DNA of 64,000 bases from Chloroflexota bacterium (GTDB lineage: Bacteria; Chloroflexota; UBA6077; JACCZL01). Below, one piece after another: positions 27,653-36,680 of the stretch. Below the pieces are notes generated by a model. That model was not told the DNA's origin. It ran no database searches and saw only the letters and a list, made by a program, of their open reading frames with translations. The stretch is taken from contig JADZEM010000134.1 in assembly GCA_020850535.1 (NCBI GenBank), positions 1-64,000 of the forward strand. The letters run 5' to 3'. The position numbers and the translations under genes were made by a program. Positions within the stretch are counted from its first letter, which is position 1. Each line of letters opens with the position of its first letter.

Positions 27653-28666
27653 ATGACCCAGCACCCGCCTCGCACCTGCCTCATCATCAACCCGACCGCC
27701 GGACGGAAGGTCGGGCTGACCACCAACCCGCTCGGACTCGACGATGCCCGCGCCCTGCTCGAATGCCACGGCATCGAAGCCGAGGTCTTCTGTACCGAGC
27801 GTGCCGGCCACGGCACCGAGCTGGCAAGACAGGCCGTCCGGGATGGCTTCCGCCGGGTGATCGCGGCCGGCGGCGACGGCACCGTCGCCGAGGTGGCCGA
27901 GGGTCTGGTCAACACCGACGCGGTCCTGGGCGTCCTGCCGCTCGGCAGCATCATGAACGTTGCGCGGATGCTGGGCATCCCGCGCGATCTCGACCAGGCG
28001 GCCGAGGTCATCAAGGCCCAGCGCGTGGCGCGGATCGACATCGGCGAGGCGCGCTCACAGGCGAAGTCACGGCTGTTCCTGGAGGCGGCCGGCATCGGCA
28101 TCGACGCGGGCCTGTTCGCCTACTTCAACCAGCTTGACAGTGGGAACTGGCGCTCGCTCAAGCCGCTGCTCACGTTCATGTGGCGCTATCGGCCCCGACG
28201 CCTCACCATCCGGCTCGACGGCAAGCCGCGCCGCTACCGCGCGATGATGGTCACGGTCGCCAACGGGCCGTACCTGGGGGCCGCCCTGACGCTCGCGCCC
28301 GACGCCCGCCTGGACGATCGCCGCTTCGACGTGCAGATCTTCACCGGCTTCGGCAAACTGGAACTGCTGCGCCACCTCTGGGCGATCTCCGGCGGCCGGC
28401 GCGTCTACAACCCCAAGGTGTTGAGCTTCCGCGCGCGCACCGTCGAGATCGAGCCACGGCAGCCGATGATGATCCACGCCGACTCGCAGCCGCTGGGCAC
28501 CACGCCGGCCCGAATCGAGCTGCTGCCGGCGGCCCTGGCCGTCATCGTCGGCGGAGATCCTGCCTGCCTGCCCGCCCTCACGCGCCAGCCAGCCGAGCCG
28601 GCGGCAGCACCGTCTGCCGAGGCAGCGTCTCCTGAGCGGGCGGAGCCAACGGCGGTCGCAGGCTGA
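27653..28666 (+). CDS. Diacylglycerol kinase catalytic-domain (YegS/DgkB-like) lipid kinase
   Basis: 337 residues. An NPTAG motif at 14-18 and GGDGTVAEVAEGL near 73-85 form the nucleotide-binding site of the DAGK catalytic family. GIPRDLDQA and ANGPYLGAALTLAP fit the beta-sandwich second domain. It is probably a cytosolic enzyme that phosphorylates a lipid or a sphingosine-like base at the membrane. The C-terminal 40 residues are an Ala/Pro-rich tail. It follows the TPR gene by 105 bases on the same strand. Confidence 0.88.
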   Translation: MTQHPPRTCLIINPTAGRKVGLTTNPLGLDDARALLECHGIEAEVFCTERAGHGTELARQAVRDGFRRVIAAGGDGTVAEVAEGLVNTDAVLGVLPLGSIMNVARMLGIPRDLDQAAEVIKAQRVARIDIGEARSQAKSRLFLEAAGIGIDAGLFAYFNQLDSGNWRSLKPLLTFMWRYRPRRLTIRLDGKPRRYRAMMVTVANGPYLGAALTLAPDARLDDRRFDVQIFTGFGKLELLRHLWAISGGRRVYNPKVLSFRARTVEIEPRQPMMIHADSQPLGTTPARIELLPAALAVIVGGDPACLPALTRQPAEPAAAPSAEAASPERAEPTAVAG

Positions 28667-28693
28667 GGCGGGTGGTCTCCTCGCGATGGGGGT

Positions 28694-29125
28694 CTACGAG
28701 GAGAGGTTCGGCCAGCGGCGCGGCGTGACGACGGCTTCCACCGCGCCATCGGCGTGGCGGATGGTGTAGATCGCCGTGGCCGTGATGCCCGGGCCGAGCG
28801 AGAGCGCGTCGCTCAAGTAGGCCGTGGCGATGGAGCCGTCCGCACGGACGAGCAAGATCTCCAGCGCGAAGACCTGCTCGCTGGCGGTCGGATTCGTCAG
28901 GACCATCTGCACGCGCGCCGTCCCGAGCGGATAGACCTGCAGCCGGGCCGGCGTCACAGCGACGTCGGGCGACTGCTCAGCCGGCGCGGCCTCCTGGGGC
29001 GCAGCATCGGCTGGGGCTGCCTCAATGGGCGCGGCCTGGGCCGGGGCCACCGGGGCCGTCGCAGTCAGGAGCGCCAGCGCGAGCGCCAGCACGGTCGAGC
29101 GGATTGGCTGCGGCTTCACGTTCAT
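28694..29125 (-). CDS. Small secreted protein with Ala/Pro-rich linker
   Basis: 143 residues. A signal peptide (TVLALALALLTATAPVAPAQA) is followed by an Ala/Glu/Pro-rich spacer (about 32-52) and a compact beta-rich domain with LTNPTASEQVFALEILLVRADGS, then TAIYTIRHADG. It may be an envelope immunoglobulin-like domain; no family is recognised. The neighbour upstream is the zinc metallopeptidase gene on the same strand. Confidence 0.6.
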   Translation of the reverse strand: MNVKPQPIRSTVLALALALLTATAPVAPAQAAPIEAAPADAAPQEAAPAEQSPDVAVTPARLQVYPLGTARVQMVLTNPTASEQVFALEILLVRADGSIATAYLSDALSLGPGITATAIYTIRHADGAVEAVVTPRRWPNLSS

Positions 29126-29195
29126 GCTGTTCCCATTATCGGCCAGGGTGAGCGATCCTGCCAGCCCCCAGGTGGGCCATCTCGTCAGTCAGCCT

Positions 29196-30608
29196 CTACC
29201 AGACGTCGCAGCCACGGTACGAGTAGTGGACGTAGCCGCGCATGAACCACTCTTTGCGCTGCTCGGGCAGGCCGTGGTGCCCGGGCGACTCGATGTGGTC
29301 GTCGCCGGCCCGCAGCATCGCCTCCTGGGCCTCCTCCAGATCGCCGATGGTCAGCCAGCCCGCATCACGCGCGTAGCGGGTGTACAGCCCGGCGAAGCAG
29401 TCCGCCTGCAGCTCGTTCTGACGGGTGATGATCGGGGCCAGCTCGGGATGGTTGATCATCTCGACGATCAGGGCGTCCAGGTAGCCGTGGGTGGCCTGGA
29501 TGTGGTGCCCCCATTCGTGGGCCATGACCACCGAGATGACAAAGTCGCGCTGCTGCCAGTTCTGACCCGCGACCATCTCGTCCTGCATGAACGGTTCGTA
29601 GATGTAGACCGTCTTGTCCGCCGGGCAGTAGGCCAGTGAGAGGGCGGGCGATGGGATGCCGCCGGGACCGCAGGCCATCAGCACGAGCTGGCCATCCGGC
29701 ACGATGACCACGCGCGGCTTCTCATACTTGTGGCCCGTCTGGCCGAGCGCCCGCGCCCAGTACTCGTCGATCAGCGGGGTGACCCAGGCGATGTACCGGG
29801 ACAGGTTCGTTTCGAGGTCGGCCGGGCGTGCGCGGTTCGGGTGGACATCGGTCATACCGTCGAGCGACGGATCGCGGACCGGCCCCTTCGAGCGCACGGC
29901 CACCACGTCGAGGTCGGGCGACGGTGGCAGGTTCACCTGCGGGCTGGGCCAGCGCCCCTTGTCCTCGATGCTCGGGAACTCGAAGTAGCTGCCGCCAGGG
30001 CTGGCGTTCGCGAGCGCGAGGCCATCCGACGTGCCGGTGCTGAGCGCCGACGACGACTGGTCCATGCTCGGCACCCGGGCGACGGCGAGGGCCGTCAGTG
30101 CAGCCGCGTACTCTGGCCCGACCGTGCCTGCCGCCCCGGCAATGGTGGTGACCACCAGCACCTCGGCGCGGGCGACGCCCACCACGATGCTGGACTCATC
30201 GCCGCGCGTGCGGGTGAGCTGGAAGTCCGTCTCGGTGCTGACGATGGGCGCATAGCCCTGGTGCCGGAGCATCAGATCGCGGAAACGAGGCAGATACTCG
30301 CTGGCGGCCCGATCGTCGAACGCCAGGACGACCTGCCGGACAGAGCGCACGCCTGGCGTGCCATCCTGTGCAGCATCGCGCTGAAAGGATGCAGTTGCCT
30401 GCCGAGCCAATCCGTCTGGAAGCAGGGACGGCGAAGTCGCCTCAGCCGCCGGCGCGAAGCCGGGCGGCAGCTCCGCCAGCTTGAGCACGATCTCTGAAGG
30501 CGCTGGCAGGTGGCCGGCGCTCACGGGAACTGGCGACCCCAGCACGTTGACGAGGGTCGCCAGGACGAAGGCGGCAGCAAGGATGAGTCGCGCAGGTCGC
30601 TGATTCAC
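29196..30608 (-). CDS. Secreted neutral zinc metallopeptidase (YpfJ-like)
   Basis: 470 residues from GTG 30608, with GGGGGA 8 bases upstream; an ATG at 30644 would add 12 residues. A signal peptide or anchor (LILAAAFVLATLVNVLG) leads into an unassigned N-terminal half that carries a Ser/Ala/Gly segment. The C-terminal half has the zinc motif HEWGH at 364-368 and NELQADCFAGLY, whose second acidic residue is the expected third ligand, as in the neutral zinc metallopeptidase family. It should act outside the membrane; the target is unknown. Confidence 0.82.
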   Translation of the reverse strand: MNQRPARLILAAAFVLATLVNVLGSPVPVSAGHLPAPSEIVLKLAELPPGFAPAAEATSPSLLPDGLARQATASFQRDAAQDGTPGVRSVRQVVLAFDDRAASEYLPRFRDLMLRHQGYAPIVSTETDFQLTRTRGDESSIVVGVARAEVLVVTTIAGAAGTVGPEYAAALTALAVARVPSMDQSSSALSTGTSDGLALANASPGGSYFEFPSIEDKGRWPSPQVNLPPSPDLDVVAVRSKGPVRDPSLDGMTDVHPNRARPADLETNLSRYIAWVTPLIDEYWARALGQTGHKYEKPRVVIVPDGQLVLMACGPGGIPSPALSLAYCPADKTVYIYEPFMQDEMVAGQNWQQRDFVISVVMAHEWGHHIQATHGYLDALIVEMINHPELAPIITRQNELQADCFAGLYTRYARDAGWLTIGDLEEAQEAMLRAGDDHIESPGHHGLPEQRKEWFMRGYVHYSYRGCDVW

Positions 30609-30770
30609 GAGCAGATCCCCCAGCGGACGGCACTCCCACGGCACGCCAGCGGTCTGCGGGGTGATCGCGTCGCACAGCAGCGCTGGCAGGCATCAGGGAG
30701 GAGAGAAGACGCATCTGCACATGACAACGCAGCGGCAGTCGCGAGAGTGACAGCGCGTTGCCAAGGCCGT

Positions 30771-30912
30771 GGGTCGTGGGTCACGGGTCGTGGGTCACGG
30801 GTCGTGGATCATGGATCATGGGTCACGGGTCACGGGTCACGGGTCACGGGTCACGGGTCACGGGTCACGGGTCACGGGTCACGGGTCACGGGTCACGGGT
30901 CGTGGATCATGG
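30771..30912. repeat. Heptanucleotide tandem array, GGGTCRY unit
   Basis: About 20 units of seven bases, with GGGTCGT, GGGTCAC and GGATCAT variants arranged in blocks; most central copies are GGGTCAC. The two variable positions change together (GT, AC or AT). A frame reading GHGSRVT across it is an artefact of the period. It is the reverse-strand counterpart of the CCCACGA array at the window start. Confidence 0.95.
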
Positions 30913-30932
30913 GAGCAGCTCGGCGAGAACGT

Positions 30933-31123
30933 GCAACTCTCAGTTGTCATCCTGAGCGCAGCGAAGGATCTCACCCACTGACGCCGATGTTGACGGTGAG
31001 CGGGAGATCGACAAGATGACGCATGGCCGGTGATGCGAGTGTTGACGGTCAGCGGGTGACACGAGTGTTGACGGTCAGCGGGTGAGATCCTTCGCTGCGC
31101 TCAGGATGACAACTGAGAGTTGC
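30933..31123. mobile_element. 191-bp MITE-like element with 50-bp terminal inverted repeats
   Basis: Arms at 30933-30982 and 31074-31123 match at 49 of 50 positions and carry the GTCATCCTGAGCGCAGCGAAGGATC core. The 91-bp centre holds repeated GTGTTGACGGTCAGCGGGTGA words. It has no coding capacity. It resembles the GTCATCCCGAGC family at 5699 and 8112, but with a sharper structure. It is bordered by heptad arrays on both sides. Confidence 0.85.
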
Positions 31124-31201
31124 GCGCTTGCTATCGTATCATGACGCACGTCAGGCGGTATGCTTCCGCGCCCCACGCCTTACCCCAGAACCAGACACCC
31201 C

Positions 31202-31352
31202 GCCTACAACCCTCGCTCCACGACCCACGACCTACAACCCTCGCTCCACGACCCACGGCCTACGACCCTCGCTCCACGACCCACGACCTACAACCCTCGC
31301 TCCACGACCCACGGCCTACAACCCTCGCTCCACGACCCACGACCCACGACCT
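31202..31352. repeat. 28-bp higher-order repeat built of four heptads
   Basis: Five units of the form (G/A)CCTACAACCCTCGCTCCACGACCCAC follow one another, ending in plain CCCACGA heptads. The first two heptads vary between copies, the last two are constant, so the array looks like a seven-base array that diversified and then re-amplified. It stops 5 bases before the SDR stop codon. No CRISPR spacers are present. Confidence 0.92.
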
Positions 31353-31356
31353 TCGT

Positions 31357-32142
31357 CTACCGCGCCGTCCAGCCGCCGTCGATCACCTGCGTCTGGCCGG
31401 TGATGTAACCGGCCTCTATCGACGCCAGGAACACGATCAGCGCCGCGATCTCCTCAACGGTGCCGTACCGCCCGGCCGGCACGATGGCCCGCACTCGCGA
31501 AGGGTCTCCGCCGATGCCGCCCATCGGCGGAGCATCGGCCCCGAGGATCTGCGTCGAGTTGGCCCGGAGCGGCGTGGCGATGGGACCGGGGCAGATGGCG
31601 TTGACGGTGACGCCGCGCTCGGCGTAGGCGACCGCCAGTTGGCGGGTCAGCCCGACGACGCCGTGCTTGGAAGCCACGTAGGCCGGCCCACCGCCATCGC
31701 CCACCAGGCCGGCCGTGGATGCGATGTTGATGATGCGTCCGCCGCGTGGCAGCAGTTCGTCAAGGGCGCGCTTGCAGCCCCAGAATGTGCCCGTCAGGTT
31801 GATGCCGATGACCCGATCCCAGACCGCCGGCGCAACGGCGTCCGCCTGCGCGTAACCGTCCAGGATGCCAGCCGCGTTGACGACGATCCCGAGCGGACCG
31901 ACGGCGGCGACGGCCTCGGCGAATGCCCGGTCGACCTCATCCCAGTGACGCACATCGGCCGGGACGTAGGCGGCCCGCCCGCCCGCCGCCTCGATCAGGC
32001 CAACCGTCTCCTCGCCGCCCGTCGGTCGCAGGTCGAGGATGGCGATGGGAGCACCCTCGCCGGCCAGTGCGAGCGCGACGGCCCGCCCGATGCCCGAGCC
32101 GCCGCCCGTGATGAGTGCCGCGCCCGGAACCAGTTGCGTCAT
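31357..32142 (-). CDS. Short-chain dehydrogenase/reductase (SDR)
   Basis: 261 residues from ATG 32142. The cofactor motif GGGSGIGR at 13-20, NAAGIL near 90, the catalytic Ser (INIASTAG) and Tyr-x3-Lys (YVASKHG) are all present; Lys is followed by the normal GVVGLTRQ helix. The C-terminus reads AGYITGQTQVIDGGW. Substrates are probably alcohols, sugars or ketones; members that resemble FabG dominate. It is transcribed toward the heptad block. Confidence 0.92.
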   Translation of the reverse strand: MTQLVPGAALITGGGSGIGRAVALALAGEGAPIAILDLRPTGGEETVGLIEAAGGRAAYVPADVRHWDEVDRAFAEAVAAVGPLGIVVNAAGILDGYAQADAVAPAVWDRVIGINLTGTFWGCKRALDELLPRGGRIINIASTAGLVGDGGGPAYVASKHGVVGLTRQLAVAYAERGVTVNAICPGPIATPLRANSTQILGADAPPMGGIGGDPSRVRAIVPAGRYGTVEEIAALIVFLASIEAGYITGQTQVIDGGWTAR

Positions 32143-32304
32143 GACCACTCCCCCTCGCCAGTGACCGCGGCCGCTGTGGGTGTGGTGGGGGATCATGCGG
32201 CATCAGGGCGACGCTCCGCGGTGACCTGAGGCGTGCCACAGCCGCCTCAGGCGCCGTCATGGGTCAGGCGGGACGAGCGCAACGGTGAGCGAGCGCGGTG
32301 ACGG

Positions 32305-32400
32305 TCAGTCGTCGTCAACGAGGATGTCGCTTGCCGGGTCGTCCTCAGCCGGCTTGGTGTTGTTGAGCGTCGAGTTCGAAGCGGGCTCGCCGGCGCGCGC
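32305..32400 (-). other. In-frame coding-like tail behind the flippase stop codon
   Basis: After the TGA at 32401-32403 the same frame continues for 31 codons and ends at a second TGA (32305-32307), reading ARAGEPASNSTLNNTKPAED and DDPASDILVDDD-like residues. Third positions are mostly G or C, as in neighbouring genes. There is no start codon in this frame. It may be a nonsense-truncated C-terminus or a readthrough extension. Confidence 0.5.
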
Positions 32401-33435
32401 TCAGCCGAACCGCTTCGAGGAGTAGAGCACGCCGCCGATCAGGCTCTGCCCGAGCAGGACGAGCCGGCGGAGCAGGGCCACGGCCAGCGCCATGTCCGGC
32501 GGGATCCCCATAAAGCCGAGCAGCACCACGAACGTGCCTTCGATCAGGCCGAGGCCGTTCAGGGAGATCGGCAGCAGGCCGACCGCCAGCACGGCCGGGG
32601 CCACCACCGCCGCCTTCGCAAGACTGACGTCCGCGCCGACCGCCAGGGCATACAGGTAGATATTCACAATCGACAGGCCGTTGGCGATCATCGAGACGAG
32701 CAGCGCCCAGACGATCAAGCCGAGCTTGCCCGAGTAGGCCAGCACGGCGTCCACGGCGGCGTGGATGCGCTTGTCCAGCAACTTACCCACCACCGGCAGA
32801 TAGCGGACCAGCGCCAGTAACTCTCGCATCGTGCCCTGAAGCGGCGAGGGCACGACCAGCAGCCCGACTGCCACGAACCCCGCCACGAGGCCTAGCACCA
32901 GCGTCTGGCTCAGCTGCCAGGGGATCACCGACGGGCTGACGACCATCGCGATGACGCCGAGCAGCAGCACGGAGATCGCGCCGACCAGCCGATCCATGAT
33001 GACGGCGGCGGCCGAGCGGGTCTTCGTGGTCAGGTTGATCGACGCGCCGTACGCGCGGACCACGTCCCCCGCGAACCGCGACGGCAGGATGTTGTTGAAG
33101 AACATCGCGATCAGGTAGAGCCGGATCAGGGTGGTCAGCGCGGCCTCGCCACCCTGACCGTGCAGCATCACCTGCCAGCGCTTGACGTTGATCGTCATCG
33201 CCAGCAGGGCCGAGACCGCCGCCAGCGCGACGAGCCGCCAGTCCGCGCCAACCAGCGTCTCGACGGCGTCTGCCAGCCCGGCCTGCCAGAGCACGTACGC
33301 ACTGACGCCCAGCGTGATGGCGAGCTTGAGCACCAGCCCGAGACGACCAGACTTCTTCCTGGGGGCGGGGTCGGCAGCATCGGCCGTCTCTGCCGTGGCC
33401 GGCGGACGGACGACAGGCTCCTGGCTCACCGTCAC
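32401..33435 (-). CDS. Flippase-like / lysylphosphatidylglycerol-synthase-type membrane protein
   Basis: 344 residues of the UPF0104/LPG-synthase transmembrane family. A basic cytoplasmic start is followed by about eight membrane helices. Landmarks are NILPSRFAGDVVRAY in a cytoplasmic loop and LPISLNGLGLIEGTF near the C-terminus, both characteristic. Related proteins move lipid-linked compounds or form part of lysyl-PG synthases; the catalytic domain of the latter is absent. The GTG start overlaps the glycosyltransferase stop by 4 bases, so the two work together, perhaps on a lipid-linked glycan. Confidence 0.88.
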   Translation of the reverse strand: MTVSQEPVVRPPATAETADAADPAPRKKSGRLGLVLKLAITLGVSAYVLWQAGLADAVETLVGADWRLVALAAVSALLAMTINVKRWQVMLHGQGGEAALTTLIRLYLIAMFFNNILPSRFAGDVVRAYGASINLTTKTRSAAAVIMDRLVGAISVLLLGVIAMVVSPSVIPWQLSQTLVLGLVAGFVAVGLLVVPSPLQGTMRELLALVRYLPVVGKLLDKRIHAAVDAVLAYSGKLGLIVWALLVSMIANGLSIVNIYLYALAVGADVSLAKAAVVAPAVLAVGLLPISLNGLGLIEGTFVVLLGFMGIPPDMALAVALLRRLVLLGQSLIGGVLYSSKRFG

Positions 33436-34595
33436 GCTGGCGCCCTCCCGGTCCGCGCGAGCACCTCGCCGTACAGCTCGACGTACCGGCCAGCCAGCAC
33501 CCGCCAGTCAAACTCCGTGCGGACCCGCTCGAAGGCGCGCTCGCTCAACTCCTGGACGAGGGCCGGATCGTTGGCCAGCCGCACCAGCGCATCGGCGATG
33601 CCGGCCGGATCCTTCGGGCTGACCAGGATGCCGGCGTCGCCGACCACCTCGGGCGTACCGGCGGCGTCGGCGGCCACCACGGCAAGGCCGGCGCTCATCG
33701 CCTCCTGCACGACCGTCGGCGAGCCCTCGCGCTCGGACGGGAACACGAACACCGAGGACTCGCGATACAGCCGCCACATCTCCGGCGAGTTGCGGTCCAG
33801 CCAGCCCCAGAAGCGCACCGGCTTGCCGATTCGCGCGGCCTGCGCCTCGAGCGTCGAGCGGTACGGCCCGTCGCCGACGATGTTGATCTCCAGATCCAGC
33901 GGGACGCGGCTTGCCGCTTCGAGCATGTACTGGACACCCTTGAACTCGTGCAGGCGCGTGACCATCAGCACGCGCATCCTCCCGTTCTCCGTGATGGATT
34001 TCGGCGTGCGGACCGTGTCGTCCGCCGCGCCAAGCGGGCTGCAGCCGTTCGGGATAGCCCGCACCGAGACCCCGGGCGCGTTCTCCTCGATCCGCTGCGC
34101 CAGGTGCCTGGAGACGGCAACGATCGCGTCGGCGTCCTGCACGAGGCTGCGCCAGACCGGCCGCAGCAGCTGGTGGTCGAAGCGGAAGCGATTCGGGTTG
34201 TGGCCGGGCACGTCCGAGCCGCGCGCCGTCAGCACGTAAGGCAGGCCGCGCAGCCGGCGAAGGGCGTAGGCAATCGGGCCGGTCGGGAAGATGAAGTGGG
34301 CGTTGGCGAGGTCGTAGCGGTTGCGGGCGGCCAGCTGCGCCGCCTTGAGCGTGCCGCTCAGCACGTAGGTCGCCATCTCATGGGTGTGGCAGACCTCGCG
34401 GCGGGCGCGGACGCTCGGGACACGGTAGACCCGGATGCCGTCCATCACCTCTTCGTTCGGGATGCCCCGAAAGCCCATCGTGACCATATCGACCTTGTGG
34501 CCGAGGGCGACGATATTCCGCGCGAGGTTGAAGGTCGAGGTCGAGCCGCCGGCCCCAAGAGGCGGGAACTCGTAGTTGAGCATCAGGATATGCAC
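33432..34595 (-). CDS. GT4-family glycosyltransferase
   Basis: 387 residues from GTG 34595, just after GAGGTGG; a 56-residue upstream extension is Arg-rich and unmatched. The N-terminal donor loop NYEFPPLGAGGSTSTFNLA is typical of GT-B glycosyltransferases, ARGSDVPGHN and the C-terminal EREGSPTVVQEAMSAGL include the paired acidic EX7E residues that bind the nucleotide sugar. It probably adds a sugar to a lipid or polysaccharide acceptor at the inner face of the membrane. The stop overlaps the flippase start, indicating an operon. Confidence 0.9.
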   Translation of the reverse strand: MHILMLNYEFPPLGAGGSTSTFNLARNIVALGHKVDMVTMGFRGIPNEEVMDGIRVYRVPSVRARREVCHTHEMATYVLSGTLKAAQLAARNRYDLANAHFIFPTGPIAYALRRLRGLPYVLTARGSDVPGHNPNRFRFDHQLLRPVWRSLVQDADAIVAVSRHLAQRIEENAPGVSVRAIPNGCSPLGAADDTVRTPKSITENGRMRVLMVTRLHEFKGVQYMLEAASRVPLDLEINIVGDGPYRSTLEAQAARIGKPVRFWGWLDRNSPEMWRLYRESSVFVFPSEREGSPTVVQEAMSAGLAVVAADAAGTPEVVGDAGILVSPKDPAGIADALVRLANDPALVQELSERAFERVRTEFDWRVLAGRYVELYGEVLARTGRAPA

Positions 34596-34827
34596 ACGGC
34601 CACCTCGGACGAGCGAACCCTGCGGCGGGGCACATCGCACCAGCGCCGGAAGAGTGCGGCGGCCCAGCATCCCGACACGATGCGGGCGGAGCCGAGGACG
34701 GACGGTGTCAAAGCGGAGCCGGGCTCCCTTCAGGGACGAGGCGGGCCTGCGCGAAACCAGCAATGGCCGGCGGCCGGGCCGCCCGATTGTGGCACAGGAC
34801 TGGGAAGACGGGCAAGCACGGGAGTTG

Positions 34828-35121
34828 TCAGTCGCGGGGGGGGCCGGTCATCTGGTCTGGCGGCTGGAGGCCGAGGGCCGCACCGAGCCGGCGCGCCAGC
34901 CGCTCCCGGCCCACGGCGGAGCGCGCATCCTGCAGCTCGCGGACGGTCAGGTCAAACGGGTAGGCATGGCCCTGCTGCACCAGGGCCAGCTGCAAGCCGT
35001 GCGGCAGGCTTCTGCGGCCCGGCTCCCGCAGGAGCACCTGGGCGCGCGGATCGATCCGACGGGTGATCGACTCGACAAGCCGCCGAGCCGCCTCCTCGTC
35101 CACGCTCTCGACATCCATCAT
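34828..35121 (-). CDS. Hypothetical 97-residue protein
   Basis: 97 residues from ATG 35121, preceded by GAGGGA about 10 bases upstream. The N-terminus MMDVESVDEEAARRLVES is acidic and the rest is Arg/Leu/Gln-rich, with no membrane segment or recognised motif. It lies between the divergent rpsA promoter region and the glycosyltransferase gene. Codon choice looks coding-like, but no homologue comes to mind. Confidence 0.5.
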   Translation of the reverse strand: MMDVESVDEEAARRLVESITRRIDPRAQVLLREPGRRSLPHGLQLALVQQGHAYPFDLTVRELQDARSAVGRERLARRLGAALGLQPPDQMTGPPRD

Positions 35122-35321
35122 GACCGGTCAGTCCCTCGCCGCGTCGTCGTCGCCGACGCACCCGACCTGGCGATACGGTTCACCGGACGCACGCCGTCCT
35201 GGCGAATTGCGCTATTATCGTCGCAGGCGCAAGACGTTGGTACCATACTCCGTCAAAGGTGTTGCGCGGGCGGGCTTAGTCAGGCTGCGCGCGTTGGCGG
35301 ACGCGCATTGCCTTTGTGACT

Positions 35322-35350
35322 TTGCTGTTTCCGGAATAGTGCCGTATACT
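35322..35350 (+). promoter_or_regulatory. Promoter for rpsA
   Basis: A -35-like TTGCTG (35322-35327) and a -10-like TATACT (35345-35350) are separated by 17 bases and lie 40 bases before the rpsA ATG. A second -10-like TATTAT near 35212 could supply another start. The -35 match is 3 of 6. Confidence 0.55.
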
Positions 35351-35389
35351 AGGCCTATTCAGTTGGAGCAGAGGCGGGAAGCACCGGGT

Positions 35390-36658
35390 ATGGAAGAGGC
35401 CACCACTGGCCAGGGATCCCAGGACCAGGCAAACGGAGCCTCGTCCAGCACGCCAGCCGGCGGGATGGGCGATTGGCTCGCCGAGCACGAGCAGTCTGTT
35501 CGGCAGTGGCGGCGTGGTGAAGTCGTCGAGGGTGTTGTCGTCAGCACCGACCGCGACGAGTTCCTCGTTGACATTGGTGCGAAGTCAGAGGCTGTTGTTC
35601 CGGTTGGCGAGGTGCCTCAGACCGAGGTGCCGAGTGTCGGCGAAACGGTGCTCGCCTACGTACTGTCGAGCGAGGATCAGGAAGGCCGCGTCGTCCTTTC
35701 GCTGACGCGTGCGCGCGCTGAGCGGGGCTGGCGGAACCTGCAGAAGCGCTTCGAGGACGGGCAGACCGTCGAGGGCGAGGTCGTCGAGCACAACAAGGGT
35801 GGGCTCGTCGTGAACGTCGAGGGTGTGCGCGGGTTCGTGCCGCTCTCGCAGATCGCCGATCTTCGCCGAGGCAGCGCGGATGAGTCCGTCGAGTCGCGCC
35901 TCGAGGCGATGAAGGGGCGGAACCTGCTGCTCAAGGTCATCGAGATGAACCGCCGGCGCAACCGGCTGATTCTCTCGGAGCGGGCGGCGCTCCAGGAGCG
36001 CCGGGCCCGTGAGAAGGATCGCCTGCTGACGGAGCTGCAGCCGGGCGACACGAAGAACGGCGTCGTGTCCAGCATCTGCGACTTCGGCGCGTTCGTCGAC
36101 CTCGGCGGCGCTGATGGCCTGGTTCACCTCTCCGAGTTGTCCTGGGGGCAGGTCTCGCACCCGAGCCAGGTGGTGAAGGTCGGAGACCGGGTTGACGTCT
36201 ACGTCGTCGGCGTGGATCGCGACAACAAGAAGATCGCGCTCTCGCTGAAGCGCCTGCAGGGTGAGCCCTGGAGCCGCGTCAACGACAAGTACCAGGTCGG
36301 GCAGGTGGTGAACGGCAAGATCACGAAGCTGGCCGCCTTCGGGGCGTTCGCGGAGATCGAGCCGGGCATCGAGGGGCTGATTCACATCTCGGAGCTGTCC
36401 GAGGACCGCATCACGCACCCGAAGCAGGTTGTCCGCGAGGGCGACGAGCTTCCGCTGAAGATCATCCGCATCGAGCCGTCTCGGCACCGGCTGGGGCTGA
36501 GCCTCCGGCAGGTGGAGGATGAGGCGTTCGATTACGACGGCGGCGCCTACACCGTGGGCGACGACGATTCGGCGGACTACGGCGATGCGTCAGCATCGTA
36601 CGAAGAGCCGCAAGAAGGCGAGACCGCCGAGTCTCCGGCGAGTATCGCCGAGAGCTAA
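35390..36658 (+). CDS. rpsA: Ribosomal protein S1 (four S1 domains)
   Basis: 422 residues from ATG 35390. Four S1 RNA-binding domains occupy roughly 40-110, 125-205, 218-290 and 305-375; the third and fourth have the strongest signatures (ICDFGAFVDLGGADGLVHLSELSW and KLAAFGAFAEIEPGIEGLIHISELS, in part). The flanking N-terminus is Ser/Gln/Ala-rich and the C-terminus is acidic with repeated Asp/Ser/Tyr. It binds mRNA on the 30S subunit and helps initiation. It is monocistronic, with a promoter and a strong terminator of its own. Confidence 0.93.
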   Translation: MEEATTGQGSQDQANGASSSTPAGGMGDWLAEHEQSVRQWRRGEVVEGVVVSTDRDEFLVDIGAKSEAVVPVGEVPQTEVPSVGETVLAYVLSSEDQEGRVVLSLTRARAERGWRNLQKRFEDGQTVEGEVVEHNKGGLVVNVEGVRGFVPLSQIADLRRGSADESVESRLEAMKGRNLLLKVIEMNRRRNRLILSERAALQERRAREKDRLLTELQPGDTKNGVVSSICDFGAFVDLGGADGLVHLSELSWGQVSHPSQVVKVGDRVDVYVVGVDRDNKKIALSLKRLQGEPWSRVNDKYQVGQVVNGKITKLAAFGAFAEIEPGIEGLIHISELSEDRITHPKQVVREGDELPLKIIRIEPSRHRLGLSLRQVEDEAFDYDGGAYTVGDDDSADYGDASASYEEPQEGETAESPASIAES

Positions 36659-36680
36659 GGCGGCGCGAACTGGACACATT

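Noticed and set aside
30758-30981. Frames reading GHGSRVTGHGS repeated across the heptad array
   Set aside because: The repeat period is seven bases, so all three frames show the same kind of peptide; no start with a ribosome binding site.
31202-31352. CRISPR array
   Set aside because: The 28-bp units are contiguous, with no unique spacers, and no cas gene is present.
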